64,000 nucleotides of DNA from Solibacillus merdavium (GCF_014836935.1 NZ_JACSPW010000009.1:99586-163585); one strand, 5' to 3'. Counted from the first letter of the stretch, positions 24,797 through 36,356 are shown. The notes: a model not told the origin generated them from the letters alone. Program-made: numbers and translations.

Positions 24797-24813
24797 TGTA
24801 ATGAAATTGTATT
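24797..24813 (+). promoter_or_regulatory. WalR-like binding site
   Basis: TGTAATGAAATTGTATT matches the WalR consensus TGTWAH-N5-TGTWAH at 11 of 12 defined positions. It is on the plus strand, about 125 nt before the start of the M23 gene, so its orientation is opposite to that gene. A possible minus-strand promoter (TTCATT-17-TACAGT) lies between. One such match in AT-rich DNA could be chance. Confidence 0.35.
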
Positions 24814-24899
24814 ATTATCTAAAAAATTGTTACATTCTAATTGATAGAGTGATTGCCTTTAATTGTTCTTGTTTGTATATTTTCTATTTGCCTATTAAA

Positions 24900-24945
24900 T
24901 AGAAAAAGAGTATTAAAAGCCTTACGACTTTTAATACCCCCTTTG
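24900..24945 (-). terminator. Intrinsic terminator of purA
   Basis: The minus strand GGTATTAAAAGTC pairs with GCTTTTAATACTC (5-nt loop) and is followed by five T, 12 nt after the purA stop. Confidence 0.9.
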
Positions 24946-24956
24946 AAGTTCTTCTA

Positions 24957-26243
24957 CTATTGCCAAATAGCATTTACAATATTCGTTTGTTCACGAGATG
25001 GACCAACTGAGAATGTTGTTAATGGGATACCTGTAAGTTCTACAATGCGATTAATATAGTTACGTGCATTTTCCGGCAACTCTTCCATTGTACGAACATT
25101 TGTTACATCTTCTGACCATCCAGGTAACTCTTCATACACTGGCTTACATTGTTTAATGATTTCAAGGTTGGCTGGGTACTCAGTAATTTGCTCTCCATTA
25201 TACTCATACGCTGTGCAAATTTTTACTGTTTCTAATCCTGACAATACATCGATGGAGTTTAATGCCAAGTCAGTTATCCCTGAAACACGGCGCGAATGAC
25301 GAACTACTACCGCGTCAAACCAGCCAACACGGCGTGGACGACCTGTCGTCGTACCATATTCACGGCCAACTTCACGAATTTGATGACCGATTTCATCGTG
25401 AAGCTCTGATGGGAATGGACCATCTCCTACTCGGGATGTATAAGCCTTACATACACCTACAACACGTTCTACTGCAGTGGGACCTACACCTGACCCAATC
25501 GCAATACCTCCCGCAACAGGATTTGATGATGTCACAAAAGGATATGTTCCCTGATCGACATCAAGCATAATTCCTTGTGCCCCTTCAAATAACACCTTTC
25601 CACCTTCATCAATTACATCATTCAGCACTTTAGAAGTATCTGTTACATATTGGGCTATTTCTTGTCCAAACGCGTAATACTCTTCAAATATATCTTCAAA
25701 ATTTAAGCCTTCTACTTCATAGAATTTCGTAAATAAGCGGTTTTTTAAATTTAAGTTTTCTCGTAATTTCTTTTCAAAAGTTGGTCTATCCATTAAATCG
25801 GCAATACGTATGCCGATTCGGGCTACTTTATCCTGATAGCATGGTCCAATTCCTTTTGCCGTTGTCCCAATTTTCTCATCGCCACGGCTTGCTTCCTCTA
25901 CGATATCTTGATGAATATGGTATGGCAAAATTACATGCGCACGATTTGAAATTCTCAAATTCGATGTATCAATACCTCTTGCCTGTAAACCTTTTAATTC
26001 AGTTACAATGGACTTGGGATTGATAACAACACCATTGCCGATTACCGACAATTTATCAGAATAAAATATCCCAGATGGAATTAGGTGAAGCTTATACGTT
26101 TCTTCCCCAATTTTTATTGTATGACCTGCATTATCGCCACCTGCAAAACGAGCTATTGCATCTGCCTTTTTAGAAAGGAAGTCTGTAATTTTACCTTTTC
26201 CTTCGTCTCCCCATTGTGTACCTACTACAACTACTGCTGTCAT
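24957..26243 (-). CDS. purA: Adenylosuccinate synthetase
   Basis: PurA joins IMP and aspartate with GTP to form adenylosuccinate, the first committed step to AMP. The 428-residue protein starts [18 protein letters not shown], the GTP-binding P-loop of the family, and has the family GDNAGHT motif. The open frame runs upstream to 26429, but the ATG at 26243 has GGAGGTG upstream and gives the standard length. It is separated from dnaC by a region with PurR-type boxes and a promoter, so it is probably purine-regulated. Confidence 0.98.
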   Translation of the reverse strand: MTAVVVVGTQWGDEGKGKITDFLSKKADAIARFAGGDNAGHTIKIGEETYKLHLIPSGIFYSDKLSVIGNGVVINPKSIVTELKGLQARGIDTSNLRISNRAHVILPYHIHQDIVEEASRGDEKIGTTAKGIGPCYQDKVARIGIRIADLMDRPTFEKKLRENLNLKNRLFTKFYEVEGLNFEDIFEEYYAFGQEIAQYVTDTSKVLNDVIDEGGKVLFEGAQGIMLDVDQGTYPFVTSSNPVAGGIAIGSGVGPTAVERVVGVCKAYTSRVGDGPFPSELHDEIGHQIREVGREYGTTTGRPRRVGWFDAVVVRHSRRVSGITDLALNSIDVLSGLETVKICTAYEYNGEQITEYPANLEIIKQCKPVYEELPGWSEDVTNVRTMEELPENARNYINRIVELTGIPLTTFSVGPSREQTNIVNAIWQ

Positions 26244-26341
26244 ATACGAGCACCTCCGACGAATTGAATCCTTAAGAAGTATAAGTATCCTATTCATTTT
26301 AATAAAATTTACTTTTAATTCCTTAATGATGAAGCATGAAC

Positions 26342-26371
26342 ATTTTAACAATTCTGAAACACAAAAGTCAA
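26342..26371 (-). promoter_or_regulatory. purA promoter
   Basis: Minus-strand TTGACT (26366-26371) and TAAAAT (26342-26347) are 18 nt apart. The transcript would have a leader of about 90 nt. Confidence 0.6.
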
Positions 26372-26373
26372 TA

Positions 26374-26422
26374 AAAAACACGAACATACACATGACAAGC
26401 ATGTTAAACGTTCGTGTTTTAA
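26374..26422 (-). promoter_or_regulatory. PurR-type operator before purA (also a hairpin after dnaC)
   Basis: AAAACACGAACAT and its inverted copy ACGTTCGTGTTTT have CGAAC/GTTCG cores at 26381-26385 and 26410-26414, 24 nt apart. PurR of B. subtilis binds such inverted PurBoxes upstream of purA and other purine genes. The inverted repeat can also fold and, on the minus strand, is followed by TTTTTT, so it may serve as the dnaC terminator too. Confidence 0.6.
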
Positions 26423-26425
26423 CGG

Positions 26426-27778
26426 TCATTCCTCACGTGGAGGAGGGGTAAACTCTAAATTTAAAAATTTATTGTATTCTTTACGGAATGCTAAACTCAC
26501 TGTACCTGTTGGACCATTACGTTGCTTCGCGATAATGATTTCGATAATATCTTTACTTTCGGATTCTTTATCGTAATAATCATCACGGTATAAAAACGCA
26601 ACAATATCCGCATCTTGCTCAATGGAACCTGATTCACGCAAGTCACTCATCATAGGACGCTTATCCTGACGTTGCTCTACACCACGTGATAGCTGTGATA
26701 GGGCAATAACCGGTACTTTTAATTCCCGGGCTAATCCTTTTAATGAACGAGAAATTTCCGATACTTCTTGCTGACGGTTTTCGCCCGGTTTACCGCTACC
26801 TAAAATTAGTTGTAAGTAATCAATTAAAATCATGCCTAAACCGTTTTCTTTTGCCAATCGTCGGCACTTGGCACGAATATCCGCCATACGAACACCTGGT
26901 GAATCATCAATATAAATTCCCGAATTCGATAAACTTCCCATCGCCATCGTCAGCTTGCCCCAGTCCTCATTTTGTAAATCCCCTGTACGAAGGCGTTGTG
27001 CATCGATATTGCCTTCTGCACATAACATACGCATGACAAGTTGGTCGGCACCCATCTCTAGAGAGAAAATCGCGACATTTTCACGCGCCTTTACCGCAAC
27101 ACTTTGTGCTACATTCAGTGCAAAGGCTGTTTTACCTACCGAAGGACGGGCAGCCACGATAATTAAATCATTGCGTTGGAAACCAGCTGTCATTTTATCT
27201 AAGTCACGGAAACCGGTTGGAATACCTGTCACGTCTCCGGCACGTGATTGGAGCTGTTCAATATTATCGAAGGTCTGAACTAATACATCTTTAACATGCT
27301 TAAAGTCGCCCGCATTTTTCCTGTTTGAAACTTCAAGCATTTTTTTCTCAGCTTCAGCTAAGAGCACTTCTACTTCATCTTCACGCGTATATCCATCATC
27401 CGCAATCTTAGAAGCGACGCGGATAAGGCGACGTAAAATCGCCTTTTCTTCTACAATCTTTGCGTAATGTGCAATATTGGCAGCAGTCGGTACTGCATTT
27501 GCCAGCTCCGTAATATAGCTTAAGCCACCGATATCCTCTAGCTCTTTTTTCGCTGATAATTCTTCTGTAACAGTTACAACATCAATCGCTTTCCCCTGAT
27601 CGCTTAAATTCAGCATCGTTTGGAAAATCTTTTGGTGTGCAATATGATAGAAATCATCTGCAATAACAATTTCAGATGCTGTTATTAGAGCTTGCGGTTC
27701 AAGGAAAACTGCGCCAATAACCGATTGTTCGGCTTCATTATTATGCGGCGGAACGCGGTCCATCATGGATTCGTTCAT
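26426..27778 (-). CDS. dnaC: Replicative DNA helicase (DnaB-type; DnaC in Bacillus)
   Basis: This 450-residue hexameric helicase unwinds the fork. The N-terminal DnaB domain (about 8-110; [18 protein letters not shown]) is followed by the RecA-like core with Walker [14 protein letters not shown] (about 210-222), Walker [11 protein letters not shown] and the [10 protein letters not shown] arginine-finger region. It follows rplI by 12 nt in the conserved yybS-gdpP-rplI-dnaC cluster. It is named dnaB outside the bacilli. Confidence 0.98.
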   Translation of the reverse strand: MNESMMDRVPPHNNEAEQSVIGAVFLEPQALITASEIVIADDFYHIAHQKIFQTMLNLSDQGKAIDVVTVTEELSAKKELEDIGGLSYITELANAVPTAANIAHYAKIVEEKAILRRLIRVASKIADDGYTREDEVEVLLAEAEKKMLEVSNRKNAGDFKHVKDVLVQTFDNIEQLQSRAGDVTGIPTGFRDLDKMTAGFQRNDLIIVAARPSVGKTAFALNVAQSVAVKARENVAIFSLEMGADQLVMRMLCAEGNIDAQRLRTGDLQNEDWGKLTMAMGSLSNSGIYIDDSPGVRMADIRAKCRRLAKENGLGMILIDYLQLILGSGKPGENRQQEVSEISRSLKGLARELKVPVIALSQLSRGVEQRQDKRPMMSDLRESGSIEQDADIVAFLYRDDYYDKESESKDIIEIIIAKQRNGPTGTVSLAFRKEYNKFLNLEFTPPPREE

Positions 27779-27790
27779 TGTTGTCGCTCC

Positions 27791-28237
27791 TTATTCTTCA
27801 ATTACATGTACTTTTAGCGTTGCCTTTACATCATGATGTAACTTAACAGGAACATTTGAAAAGCCTAATGAACGGATTCCATCATTGCAATCCATTTTAC
27901 GCTTATCTACTTTAAATCCATGCTTTTTTTGTAATGCATCTGCTATTTGCTTTGTAGAAACTGAACCAAATAAACGTCCACCTTCACCTGATTTTGCCTT
28001 TACTTCTACTGTAATAGCCTCTAACTGTTCTTTTAAATCTTTCGCTGCTTGTAGTTCCGCAGCTGCATTTTTTTCTTCTAAACGCTTTTGACCTTGAATT
28101 TCGCTCAATGCTTGATTATTTGCTTCTTTGGCATAGCCATTTTTAATTAAAAAGTTACGTGCATAGCCTTCAGCAACTTCTTTAATTTCACCTTTTTTTC
28201 CTTTACCTTTTACATCTTTTAAAAATACTACTTTCAT
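27791..28237 (-). CDS. rplI: 50S ribosomal protein L9
   Basis: L9 is a two-domain ribosomal protein joined by a long helix. The 148 residues begin [17 protein letters not shown] and contain [13 protein letters not shown] (about 24-36), the L9 signature. The ATG overlaps the gdpP stop codon (ATGA), so the two genes are coupled. Confidence 0.98.
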   Translation of the reverse strand: MKVVFLKDVKGKGKKGEIKEVAEGYARNFLIKNGYAKEANNQALSEIQGQKRLEEKNAAAELQAAKDLKEQLEAITVEVKAKSGEGGRLFGSVSTKQIADALQKKHGFKVDKRKMDCNDGIRSLGFSNVPVKLHHDVKATLKVHVIEE

Positions 28238-30210
28238 GATTCCTTGCTCCCTTCGACTATTTCGCTAATAGCTTTATATAAATGATTTTTTACTTCTTCA
28301 ATAGATTCTGCTTTCATCTGTGTTGCAGCATTAGTTAAGTGCCCGCCACCGCCAAGCTTTTCCATGACAAGCTGTACATTGATTTCTCCTAAAGAACGTG
28401 CACTAATGCCAATTAGTCCATCATTGCGATGTGCAATAACAAAAGAGGCACCAACATCTTTCATCGTTAGTAAAATATCCGCAGTTTGTGCGATTAATAC
28501 TGAATCATATACTTTAGTATCTTCACCCTGCGCAACTGCAATTCCTGTATAAGGAAATTGAACCGTCTGTATAATTTTTGATCGCTCGACGTATATTCCC
28601 ACATCTTCTTTCAGCAATCGTTGAATTAAAATCGTATCTGCTCCAAATGTACGCAAATATGAAGCTGCTTCAAATGTACGTGCACCTGTTCTAAGTGTAA
28701 AGCTCTTTGTATCCACTATAATACCAGACAACAATGCTGTTGCTTCAAGCGGAAGTAATTTTTCATTTTGTGGTTGATATTCCAATAGCTCTGTAATGAG
28801 TTCTGCAGTAGAGGAAGCATATGGCTCCATATACACCAAAGTTGGATTATTAATAAATTCCTCACCACGACGATGATGGTCAATAACAACAACTTTATCC
28901 GTTCTACTTAATAATCGACTATCAATTACCATACTAGGCTTATGTGTATCTACAATGACTACAAGAGACTTTGGTGTTATTTTCGATAAAGCCTCATCTG
29001 GTGTAATAAAACTATTGTAAAAATCCGTTTTCTGCTCCAATTCGGTCATCAACCGGCCTACACTGCCACGCACTTCATCAAAGTTTACTATTACAAATCC
29101 TTCGACCCCATTCATTGCGACCATTTTACGTACACCGACACTAGCCCCTATTGAGTCCATGTCTGGATTTTTATGCCCCATTACAAATACTTGATCACTA
29201 TCTTGTATTAAATCACTAAGTGCATGCGAGATTACACGGGCACGTACTCTCGTTCGCTTTTCTACAGGGTTTGTTTTTCCCCCATAAAAGCGAATTTTAC
29301 CATTTGATTGTTTGATTGCAACTTGGTCACCGCCACGCCCTAGCACTAAATCAAGACCTGATTGTGCTAATTGACCAAGCTCCACTAATGATTGAGAGCC
29401 TGCTCCAATTCCGATACTTAAAGTTAATGATAGGTTTTTCTGCATCATCGTTCGCTCTCGTATTACATCTAATATTGAAAAACGCTTTTGCTCAAGCTCA
29501 GCTAATATCGATTCATTTAATACGGCCATAAAACGATCGGATGCTATTCTTTTTACAAAAATACCGTAATGCGCGGCCCATTCATTTACAATAGAAGTCA
29601 TCATTGTATTCGTTACGCTTCTCGCTTGGTCATCCATACCTGATGTAAGCTCATCGTAATTATCGATAAATAGTATAGCCAACACTGTACGATCTGCCAA
29701 ATACTGTTTTTCTATTTGAACTTGCTTTGTAACATCGAAGAAGTAAAATAACTTTTCCTCTTCTTTATAATAAATATGATATTTTCGGTCATGTATTGCA
29801 ACAACCGTTTCATTCTTCTGTTCTTCATTTATAAGTATAGGTAACTCTTCTGAAATCGTATCCAACTCTACTCCGACTAATGTTTCCTGCTGCAATACCC
29901 GCAGCATAAATGGATTTGCCCATGCCACCTTAAAGTCATCATTCAATAATAGAATTCCGAATGGCATTTCCAGAAATGCCTCTTTTCCCACATCATCCAA
30001 CCGATAGGAAAGTGCTTCTATATGTTGTTCTGTATCTTTGTACGTCAATAATTCAATCTTTAACGTATAGTAAACAACTCCTAAATATACTATTATAAAT
30101 GCGACCCCAATCCATACATTCCATATCATCATAAGGATAGCTGCCACTACACCTAGTAAAAATAATACTGCTAGTGGATATCGAATTGGTCTTTTACGAA
30201 AATTGCCCAT
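28234..30210 (-). CDS. gdpP: Cyclic-di-AMP phosphodiesterase GdpP
   Basis: GdpP hydrolyses c-di-AMP to pApA and so sets its level. The 658 residues include two transmembrane helices (about 12-55), a PAS-like domain (about 85-150), a degenerate GGDEF domain (about 175-300), a DHH domain with [11 protein letters not shown] and DHH near residue 444, and a DHHA1 domain with the GGGGH motif. The open frame runs to 30261, but the ATG at 30210 with GAGGAG 9 nt upstream matches the family start. It lies 13 nt after yybS. Confidence 0.97.
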   Translation of the reverse strand: MGNFRKRPIRYPLAVLFLLGVVAAILMMIWNVWIGVAFIIVYLGVVYYTLKIELLTYKDTEQHIEALSYRLDDVGKEAFLEMPFGILLLNDDFKVAWANPFMLRVLQQETLVGVELDTISEELPILINEEQKNETVVAIHDRKYHIYYKEEEKLFYFFDVTKQVQIEKQYLADRTVLAILFIDNYDELTSGMDDQARSVTNTMMTSIVNEWAAHYGIFVKRIASDRFMAVLNESILAELEQKRFSILDVIRERTMMQKNLSLTLSIGIGAGSQSLVELGQLAQSGLDLVLGRGGDQVAIKQSNGKIRFYGGKTNPVEKRTRVRARVISHALSDLIQDSDQVFVMGHKNPDMDSIGASVGVRKMVAMNGVEGFVIVNFDEVRGSVGRLMTELEQKTDFYNSFITPDEALSKITPKSLVVIVDTHKPSMVIDSRLLSRTDKVVVIDHHRRGEEFINNPTLVYMEPYASSTAELITELLEYQPQNEKLLPLEATALLSGIIVDTKSFTLRTGARTFEAASYLRTFGADTILIQRLLKEDVGIYVERSKIIQTVQFPYTGIAVAQGEDTKVYDSVLIAQTADILLTMKDVGASFVIAHRNDGLIGISARSLGEINVQLVMEKLGGGGHLTNAATQMKAESIEEVKNHLYKAISEIVEGSKES

Positions 30211-30223
30211 TTCAATCAGCTCC

Positions 30224-31171
30224 TCACTTTTGACTTTTTTCTCGAATGTAATCTCTTGCATTAAAGCCTAAATCAATAATACCAATTAATATAACAAAAG
30301 AATAAAGCGGTATAGCCACAATAGTACTTAGTACTTTTATAAACTTAGGATAACCAAATGCATCTATAGCAAAATGGATAAAAGAGATCCCTTGTAACGT
30401 AAGCAATATCCATAAAATCATTGAAACATTTAACATGATAATCGCCAATGAAGAATTTGGTTCAGGCTGAACAAATAAATTAATGGATAATGCAATCAGA
30501 TAATACCATAGGACCGATCTTGGTAAGCGTAACTCACTAAACTTCGCAAACTTCGGTACATCTACTTTCAATCGCTTTAAAATCGGTAAGTTAACAGTAA
30601 TGATAATGAATGATACAAACAGCATTGCCAACGTAATGGAAGCAGGTAAAGTCATTTCCAACGTATTCAGCATATTGTTCATATTATCCATTACTTCTTT
30701 TGGTGTTGCTTGTCCTGTCAGCTTTTCCGTCATTTTTATTGATTCAATATAGCTTGTCTTCATAAGTTCCATCGAATCGCGAATAAAATCCACTTCAAAC
30801 AAACGCAATGATATGACATATTGAATAGCAAATGTGACGAGTAAGACAATGCTTGTAGATATAAACATAAATACTTTGCTTTTTTTATTGTAAATGGCAT
30901 CCCCGATTGCCACACCTGCCGCTGCAAAAATTAGTGAAGCGGGTATTAGCAGTAAACCGCCGATAAAAAATGTGACGATTACAGCAATAATTGCAATTAA
31001 AAATGATGACCTTCGATCGTAATTCGCACTATACCAAATCATCGGTAAAGGCGCTATGATCGCTGCAATAATATTCGCCATGGGAATATAAAATACGATA
31101 GCCATCAGTACTGTAAAAATAGCTATCATCATAGCACCATGTGCTAACTTTCTTGTTTGATTATTTTGCAT
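30224..31171 (-). CDS. yybS: YybS family (DUF2232) membrane protein
   Basis: This 315-residue multi-spanning membrane protein of the YybS/DUF2232 family has about eight hydrophobic segments, with a cytoplasmic MQNNQTRKLAHGAMMIAIF start. Function is unknown; its constant position before gdpP suggests a link to that phosphodiesterase. It is the first gene of yybS-gdpP-rplI-dnaC. Confidence 0.92.
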   Translation of the reverse strand: MQNNQTRKLAHGAMMIAIFTVLMAIVFYIPMANIIAAIIAPLPMIWYSANYDRRSSFLIAIIAVIVTFFIGGLLLIPASLIFAAAGVAIGDAIYNKKSKVFMFISTSIVLLVTFAIQYVISLRLFEVDFIRDSMELMKTSYIESIKMTEKLTGQATPKEVMDNMNNMLNTLEMTLPASITLAMLFVSFIIITVNLPILKRLKVDVPKFAKFSELRLPRSVLWYYLIALSINLFVQPEPNSSLAIIMLNVSMILWILLTLQGISFIHFAIDAFGYPKFIKVLSTIVAIPLYSFVILIGIIDLGFNARDYIREKSQK

Positions 31172-31289
31172 GGAGAACCTTCCTTATCTGTTGTTGGAAA
31201 GACACTATGGTGCATGTAGTTTACAGACCATTGCTACCATCTTTTGCCGATGTTTCGACTTGTCTACTTTCAACTTTTCTCACCTTCCC

Positions 31290-31318
31290 ATTGTACCATT
31301 TTTGGATGACCAAACAAA
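31290..31318 (-). promoter_or_regulatory. Promoter of the yybS-gdpP-rplI-dnaC operon
   Basis: Minus-strand -35 TTTGTT (31313-31318) and an extended -10 TGGTACAAT (hexamer 31290-31295) are 17 nt apart. Confidence 0.6.
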
Positions 31319-31584
31319 CTAACGGTTACGATAAGAGGTACGAATTAACCTATATATTATTGCATTTAGCTTCGCCTCCGTGTAATCGGTGGGCTGAAAT
31401 ACCCCACAATTCAAAGGTACTAATTGAAATTTTGCCTGATTAACCAAGTAGCGAAATGCAAATCAAAATAATAGTATGTCATTTTAATTTTTTTAGTATA
31501 ACTTAATATGGAGTATTTTTCGTTTGAATAACTAGATTCTAAGTATAAAATGCTATTTTCCTGTCTTTTATGTCCTTTATTTCG
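31319..31584. other. Intergenic DNA between yybS and rbsR
   Basis: Mostly AT-rich sequence between divergent promoters. An open frame crossing 31141-31443 on the plus strand has no ribosome-binding site or recognisable product. Nothing else was seen. Confidence 0.5.
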
Positions 31585-31613
31585 TTGACAATTTTTATTG
31601 TATAGCATATATT
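31585..31613 (+). promoter_or_regulatory. Sigma-A promoter of the ribose operon
   Basis: A perfect -35 TTGACA (31585-31590) and -10 TATATT (31608-31613) are separated by 17 nt, directly before rbsR. Confidence 0.88.
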
Positions 31614-31629
31614 ATGTAACCGATAACAT
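31614..31629 (+). promoter_or_regulatory. RbsR/CcpA-type operator
   Basis: ATGTAACCGATAACAT is an imperfect 16-bp palindrome with ATGT/ACAT ends and a central CG, the form recognised by LacI-family repressors. It abuts the -10 box, so binding would block initiation; autoregulation by RbsR is the simplest reading, with CcpA possible. Confidence 0.65.
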
Positions 31630-31653
31630 ATTTCGATTTAGGAGGGCATATTG

Positions 31654-32640
31654 ATGGTTAACATTAAAGATGTGGCAAAGAATGCGAATCTTTCTGTGGC
31701 GACAGTATCGCGCTACCTAAACAAAAATGGTTATGTAAGTAAAAAATCATCAGAACGTATTGAACAGGCAATTCGGGAACTGGATTATAAGCCAAGCAGT
31801 ATTGCACGTTCATTAAGTAAGAAACAATCTAATATAATTGGTCTGATTGTCCCTGATATAAAAAATCCATATTTTCCAGAGTTGGCTCGTGCAGTTGAAG
31901 ACATGGCCTGGTCTTATGGTTATACGGTTGTTCTTTGTAATTCAGACGAACAAACGGAAAAAGAATTGTTATATATAGAACGCTTATCACAAACATATGT
32001 AGCAGGTTTAATTGTGACTACAAGCTTAATGGACCCCTCTGTTTATATGTCCATCAATACTCCAATCGTTGCACTTGATCGAATAATTGATGTGGCAATA
32101 CCAACTGTGGCGACTGATAACCGAAAAGGAGCCAAGCTTGGGACCAAGTATTTGCTCACAAATGGCGCGGAAAATTTATTATGTATACGTGGGCCACAAG
32201 GTTTAAAAACCGCAGATGATCGCCTTACAGGATTTCTTGAAGCCACTGATGAACAAGGGCTAGATCCAATTGTTGTAACAACATCATTTGATTTCAAAGA
32301 TGCTGCTAAGGTGATTGAACAGACCTTAATGTTACACCCTCAAGTTGACGGTATTTTTGCAAGCAGCGATACATTAGCCATTGCTGCTCTTCATATTGCA
32401 CACAAACTTGAAAAGCGCGTACCGGAAGAACTACAAATCGTAGGCTTTGATGGAATTGCGCTCGGTGAAATGGTATCACCGGCATTAACAACGGTCGGTC
32501 AAGACTTATATAAAATGGGTGCTGCTGCTGCAACCATGTTAATTGAGCAAATTGAAGGCAAAGAAATAAAACAAACAGTATTAAATTTAGATGCACAATT
32601 AATTGTACGTGGTACGACGAGAAAGGAAGCTGCAAAATGA
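31654..32640 (+). CDS. rbsR: Ribose operon repressor RbsR (LacI family)
   Basis: This 328-residue LacI-family regulator has an N-terminal HTH and hinge (residues 1-60; NIKDVAKNANLSVATVSRYLN) and a periplasmic-binding-like effector domain. It heads the operon and overlaps rbsK by 4 nt. The ATG at 31654 has GGAGGG 8 nt upstream; a TTG one codon earlier is less likely. The operator at 31614-31629 is its probable target. Confidence 0.95.
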   Translation: MVNIKDVAKNANLSVATVSRYLNKNGYVSKKSSERIEQAIRELDYKPSSIARSLSKKQSNIIGLIVPDIKNPYFPELARAVEDMAWSYGYTVVLCNSDEQTEKELLYIERLSQTYVAGLIVTTSLMDPSVYMSINTPIVALDRIIDVAIPTVATDNRKGAKLGTKYLLTNGAENLLCIRGPQGLKTADDRLTGFLEATDEQGLDPIVVTTSFDFKDAAKVIEQTLMLHPQVDGIFASSDTLAIAALHIAHKLEKRVPEELQIVGFDGIALGEMVSPALTTVGQDLYKMGAAAATMLIEQIEGKEIKQTVLNLDAQLIVRGTTRKEAAK

Positions 32641-33515
32641 TTACGGTAATAGGAAGTATCAATATGGACTTAGTTGTTCAAATGGATGTATTTCCAAAAC
32701 AAGGAGAGACCGTTTTAGGTAACCTATTTACAACGGTTCCAGGCGGTAAAGGAGCAAACCAGGCAGTAGCTGCTGCGCGCTTAGGCAGTCAAGTTAAAAT
32801 GTTAGGTGCTGTTGGCTCAGATAGTTTCGGTACAGAACTTCGTGCGAATCTAAATGAAGAAAATATAAACACTAGCTTAGTTATGAATACGAATGGAGCA
32901 ACAGGCATCGCGAATATTTTGCTTCATGAATCAGACAATCGTATTATCGTTGTACCAGGTGCCAATTCTAAAGTAACTCCAGAAGTGATTGCTTCTGCAA
33001 AAACTATTATTGAAAACAGTCAGTTAGTTGTAATGCAGCTTGAAATTCCAGTGGAAACGATTGAATACAGCTTGAAATTATGTAAAGAACTTCAAGTGCC
33101 AGTATTATTTAACCCTGCTCCAGCAGCAAACTTCAATATTAAATGGATGCCGTATATAGATTACTTAACACCGAATGAAACCGAGTGTGAACTATTATTT
33201 GGAAACGATATAGAAGCAGCACTAGAGAAATACCCGAATCAATTAATTGTGACATTAGGCGATAATGGTGCGCGCTACTTTGATGGAGAAAGACATGTAC
33301 ATGTAAAAGGATATAAAACGACAGCTGTTGATACAACAGGTGCTGGTGATACATTTAACGGTGCATTCGCGCATGCTGTTACAAATGGGCAATCGATTGA
33401 AGAAGCAGTATCTTTCGCAAATATTGCAGCCTCATTATCCGTTGAAAAATTTGGCGCTCAAGGTGGTATGCCAAAATTAGAGGAAGTGATTGCTCGAAAG
33501 GAAGGCAAAAAATGA
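32637..33515 (+). CDS. rbsK: Ribokinase
   Basis: RbsK phosphorylates ribose to ribose 5-phosphate. This 292-residue PfkB-family kinase shows the N-terminal GSINMDLVVQ, the GGKGANQAVAAARLG motif (about 38-52) and the catalytic DTTGAGDTFNGAF motif with its Asp near residue 239. It overlaps rbsR and rbsD by 4 nt each. Confidence 0.97.
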   Translation: MITVIGSINMDLVVQMDVFPKQGETVLGNLFTTVPGGKGANQAVAAARLGSQVKMLGAVGSDSFGTELRANLNEENINTSLVMNTNGATGIANILLHESDNRIIVVPGANSKVTPEVIASAKTIIENSQLVVMQLEIPVETIEYSLKLCKELQVPVLFNPAPAANFNIKWMPYIDYLTPNETECELLFGNDIEAALEKYPNQLIVTLGDNGARYFDGERHVHVKGYKTTAVDTTGAGDTFNGAFAHAVTNGQSIEEAVSFANIAASLSVEKFGAQGGMPKLEEVIARKEGKK

Positions 33516-33901
33516 AAAAACAAGGCATTTTAAATCGTGAATTAGCAGGTATATTTGCACGCTTAGGTCATACAGATAAAATTGTCATTGCAGATTGCGG
33601 CTTACCAATTCCAGAAGGTGTCACATGTATAGATTTAGCTTACAAACTAGGGGAACCCGAATTTACGGCTGTTTTAGAAGCTGTTTTAGAGGATTTAGAG
33701 GTAGAACATAGTTACTTAGCTGAAGAAATAAAAGCTGCAAACGAAACAATTCATTCATTTATTTTGAAAAATGTGGAACCGGTTACATATTTATCACATG
33801 AACAATTCAAACAGATGTCGAGCGAAGCAAAGGTCATTATTCGTACAGGTGAAATGACGCCATACGCTAACATCATGCTACAAAGTGGCGTAATTTTCTA
33901 A
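33512..33901 (+). CDS. rbsD: D-ribose pyranase RbsD
   Basis: RbsD interconverts beta-pyranose and furanose forms of ribose, supplying the substrate of RbsK. The 129 residues start MKKQGILNRELAGIFARLGHTD, with the catalytic His20, and contain the conserved DCGLPIPEG and the C-terminal RTGEMTPYANIML. Confidence 0.97.
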   Translation: MKKQGILNRELAGIFARLGHTDKIVIADCGLPIPEGVTCIDLAYKLGEPEFTAVLEAVLEDLEVEHSYLAEEIKAANETIHSFILKNVEPVTYLSHEQFKQMSSEAKVIIRTGEMTPYANIMLQSGVIF

Positions 33902-33916
33902 GGTAGGTGACGGAAT

Positions 33917-35413
33917 ATGATTGAAATGAAGGGCATAAAAAAAGCTTTCAACAGGAACGTCGTATTAAACAATGTTGAATTCACGCTTTTAGATGGTGAG
34001 ATTCACGCGTTAATGGGTGAAAATGGTGCCGGTAAATCTACAATGATGAAGATTTTGGCTGGCATCTACTCACGTGATGAGGGTGATGTGTTAGTAGACG
34101 GGCAGTCCTATACCTTTACTTCTGCAAAGGATGCGGAAAGCTTAGGTATTCACGTGATTCACCAAGAATTAAATATTCTACCCCATCTATCTGTTGCGGA
34201 AAACTTATTTCTAGGAAAAGAGAAAACAATAGGTCGTACAGGATTCCTACGTACTCGTGAAATGAATAAAGAAGCACAGACACTGTTAGCAAAGCTCGGC
34301 TTACATATTGATGTGCGTCAGCCTGCTGGTTCCTTATCAGTCGGAAAACAACAATTAATTGAAATTGCCAAGGCTATTAATTCAGAAGCGAAATATATCG
34401 TAATGGATGAACCGACAGCTGCTTTAACAGACCGTGAAATTGAAACACTTTTTGATACGATTCGTGAACTAAAAGCGAAAGGGCTTTCCTTTGTTTATAT
34501 TTCTCATCGTATGGAAGAAATTTTTGCAATTTGTGATCGTATTACGATTTTGCGTGACGGTGAATATGTTGGTGTCCGTGAAATTTCAAAAACATCCTTT
34601 GATGAAATTGTAAAAATGATGGTCGGTCGCGAGCTAGGTGAACGTTACCCAAGTCGTGATGCAAAAATCGGTGAGGTTGCTTTAGAAGTAAAAGGGCTAA
34701 CATGTCCTGCGGTATGCAAAGATATTAATTTCCAGATTCGTAAAGGGGAAATCTTAGCATTTGCAGGTTTAATGGGAGCAGGCCGTACAGAAGTGGCACA
34801 AGCAATTTTCGGTAACCTTAAAAAGTCCAAAGGTGATATTTTCATCCACGGGGAAAAGGTGACGATCAAAAGCCCAATTCAAGCAATGAAATACGGAATC
34901 GGATTTGTAACGGAAGACCGTAAAACAGAGGGGCTCGTATTAGATTTTTCAATTAAAGAAAATATGTTTTTAACAAATTTGAAATCAATTGCAAAGGGTA
35001 GCTTTATTCAAGCACAACAAGAGCAATTACAGGCTACAAAATATATTGAACAGCTGAATATTCGCTGCAGTGACGCGACACAGTCTGTCGGCTCATTGAG
35101 TGGTGGAAATCAGCAAAAAGTTGTCATCGCGAAGTGGTTAAGTACAAAACCGGATATTTTAATCTTAGATGAACCTACTCGCGGTGTTGATATCGGCGCT
35201 AAAAAGGAAATATATTCTATTATGAATAAATTGGCTGAGGAAGGTGTAGCCATTTTAATGATTTCATCAGAGCTTCCGGAAGTTTTAGGAATGGCGGATC
35301 GTGTAATAGTCATGCATGAAGGTCGTCAAACAGCTATTTTAGATAACGTTGATTTAACACAAGAAACAATTATGAATTACGCAACAGGAGGAGAAGAAGT
35401 TGTTAAAAACTAG
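33917..35413 (+). CDS. rbsA: Ribose ABC transporter ATP-binding protein RbsA
   Basis: This 498-residue protein has two fused nucleotide-binding domains. The first has Walker [13 protein letters not shown] (about 36-47) and signature [15 protein letters not shown]. The second has the altered P-loop GLMGAGRTE and signature [15 protein letters not shown], with Walker [15 protein letters not shown]. This pattern is usual for the monosaccharide importer family. It overlaps rbsC by 14 nt. Confidence 0.97.
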   Translation: MIEMKGIKKAFNRNVVLNNVEFTLLDGEIHALMGENGAGKSTMMKILAGIYSRDEGDVLVDGQSYTFTSAKDAESLGIHVIHQELNILPHLSVAENLFLGKEKTIGRTGFLRTREMNKEAQTLLAKLGLHIDVRQPAGSLSVGKQQLIEIAKAINSEAKYIVMDEPTAALTDREIETLFDTIRELKAKGLSFVYISHRMEEIFAICDRITILRDGEYVGVREISKTSFDEIVKMMVGRELGERYPSRDAKIGEVALEVKGLTCPAVCKDINFQIRKGEILAFAGLMGAGRTEVAQAIFGNLKKSKGDIFIHGEKVTIKSPIQAMKYGIGFVTEDRKTEGLVLDFSIKENMFLTNLKSIAKGSFIQAQQEQLQATKYIEQLNIRCSDATQSVGSLSGGNQQKVVIAKWLSTKPDILILDEPTRGVDIGAKKEIYSIMNKLAEEGVAILMISSELPEVLGMADRVIVMHEGRQTAILDNVDLTQETIMNYATGGEEVVKN

Positions 35414-36341
35414 CTCAAAAGAAATGTTAGGAAAGCTAGGTCCTCTTTTAGGATTATTTTTAATTGTAATTGTCATTACGATTTTAAATCCAAGCTTTAT
35501 GACAACAGATAATATTTTAAATATTTTACGTCAAGTATCGATTAGCGCGCTTATTGCATTTGGTATGACTTTTGTTATTTTAACTGGCGGCATCGATTTA
35601 TCGGTCGGCTCGACATTAGCCCTTACAGGTGCAGTAGCTGCCACAATGCTCGCTTCAGGAATAGATCCTGTGTTAACGATTCTCGCTGCCTTATTGTTAG
35701 GGGCTATTCTTGGTGCTGTAAATGGTATCATTATTGCAAAAGGAAAAGTCGCACCATTCATCGCAACATTGGCAACAATGACGATTTATCGTGGATTAAC
35801 GCTAGTGTATACGGATGGTCGTCCTGTTTCAGACTTAGGAAATGAAATTACATTCCAAATGTTAGGTAAAGGATATTTCTTCGGTATTCCGGTTCCAGTA
35901 TGTACAATGATTCTAGCTTTCATTGTGTTATATGTAATTATGCATAAAACAACATTCGGTCGCCGTGTTTATGCAGTAGGCGGCAATGAAGCGGCTTCTA
36001 AATTGTCAGGAATCAATGTGGATCGTGTAAAAATTGCAGTATACTCGTTAACTGGTATGTTAGCTGCTTTATCAGCACTGATATTAACATCTCGTCTAAA
36101 CTCTGCACAGCCAACAGCTGGGACATCTTATGAATTGGATGCAATCGCAGCAGTTGTTTTAGGAGGAACAAGTTTAACAGGCGGTAAAGGTTGGATTTTC
36201 GGTACATTAGTAGGTGCCTTAATTATTGGAGTGTTGAATAACGGTTTAAACTTAATCGGCGTTTCTTCATTCTTCCAGCAAGTTGTAAAAGGGATTGTTA
36301 TTTTAATAGCGGTGCTAATTGACCGTAAAAAAACAGCGTAG
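35400..36341 (+). CDS. rbsC: Ribose ABC transporter permease RbsC
   Basis: This 313-residue permease of the BPD_transp_2 family has eight to ten helices. The family motifs [17 protein letters not shown] (about 60-76) and GREAAxxSG-like [15 protein letters not shown] are present. It pairs with RbsA and RbsB. Confidence 0.96.
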   Translation: MLKTSSKEMLGKLGPLLGLFLIVIVITILNPSFMTTDNILNILRQVSISALIAFGMTFVILTGGIDLSVGSTLALTGAVAATMLASGIDPVLTILAALLLGAILGAVNGIIIAKGKVAPFIATLATMTIYRGLTLVYTDGRPVSDLGNEITFQMLGKGYFFGIPVPVCTMILAFIVLYVIMHKTTFGRRVYAVGGNEAASKLSGINVDRVKIAVYSLTGMLAALSALILTSRLNSAQPTAGTSYELDAIAAVVLGGTSLTGGKGWIFGTLVGALIIGVLNNGLNLIGVSSFFQQVVKGIVILIAVLIDRKKTA

Positions 36342-36356
36342 AAGGAGGTCAATAGC

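Noticed and set aside
31141..31443. 100-codon plus-strand frame between yybS and rbsR
   Set aside because: No ribosome-binding site, no recognisable product, and it overlaps the start and promoter of yybS.
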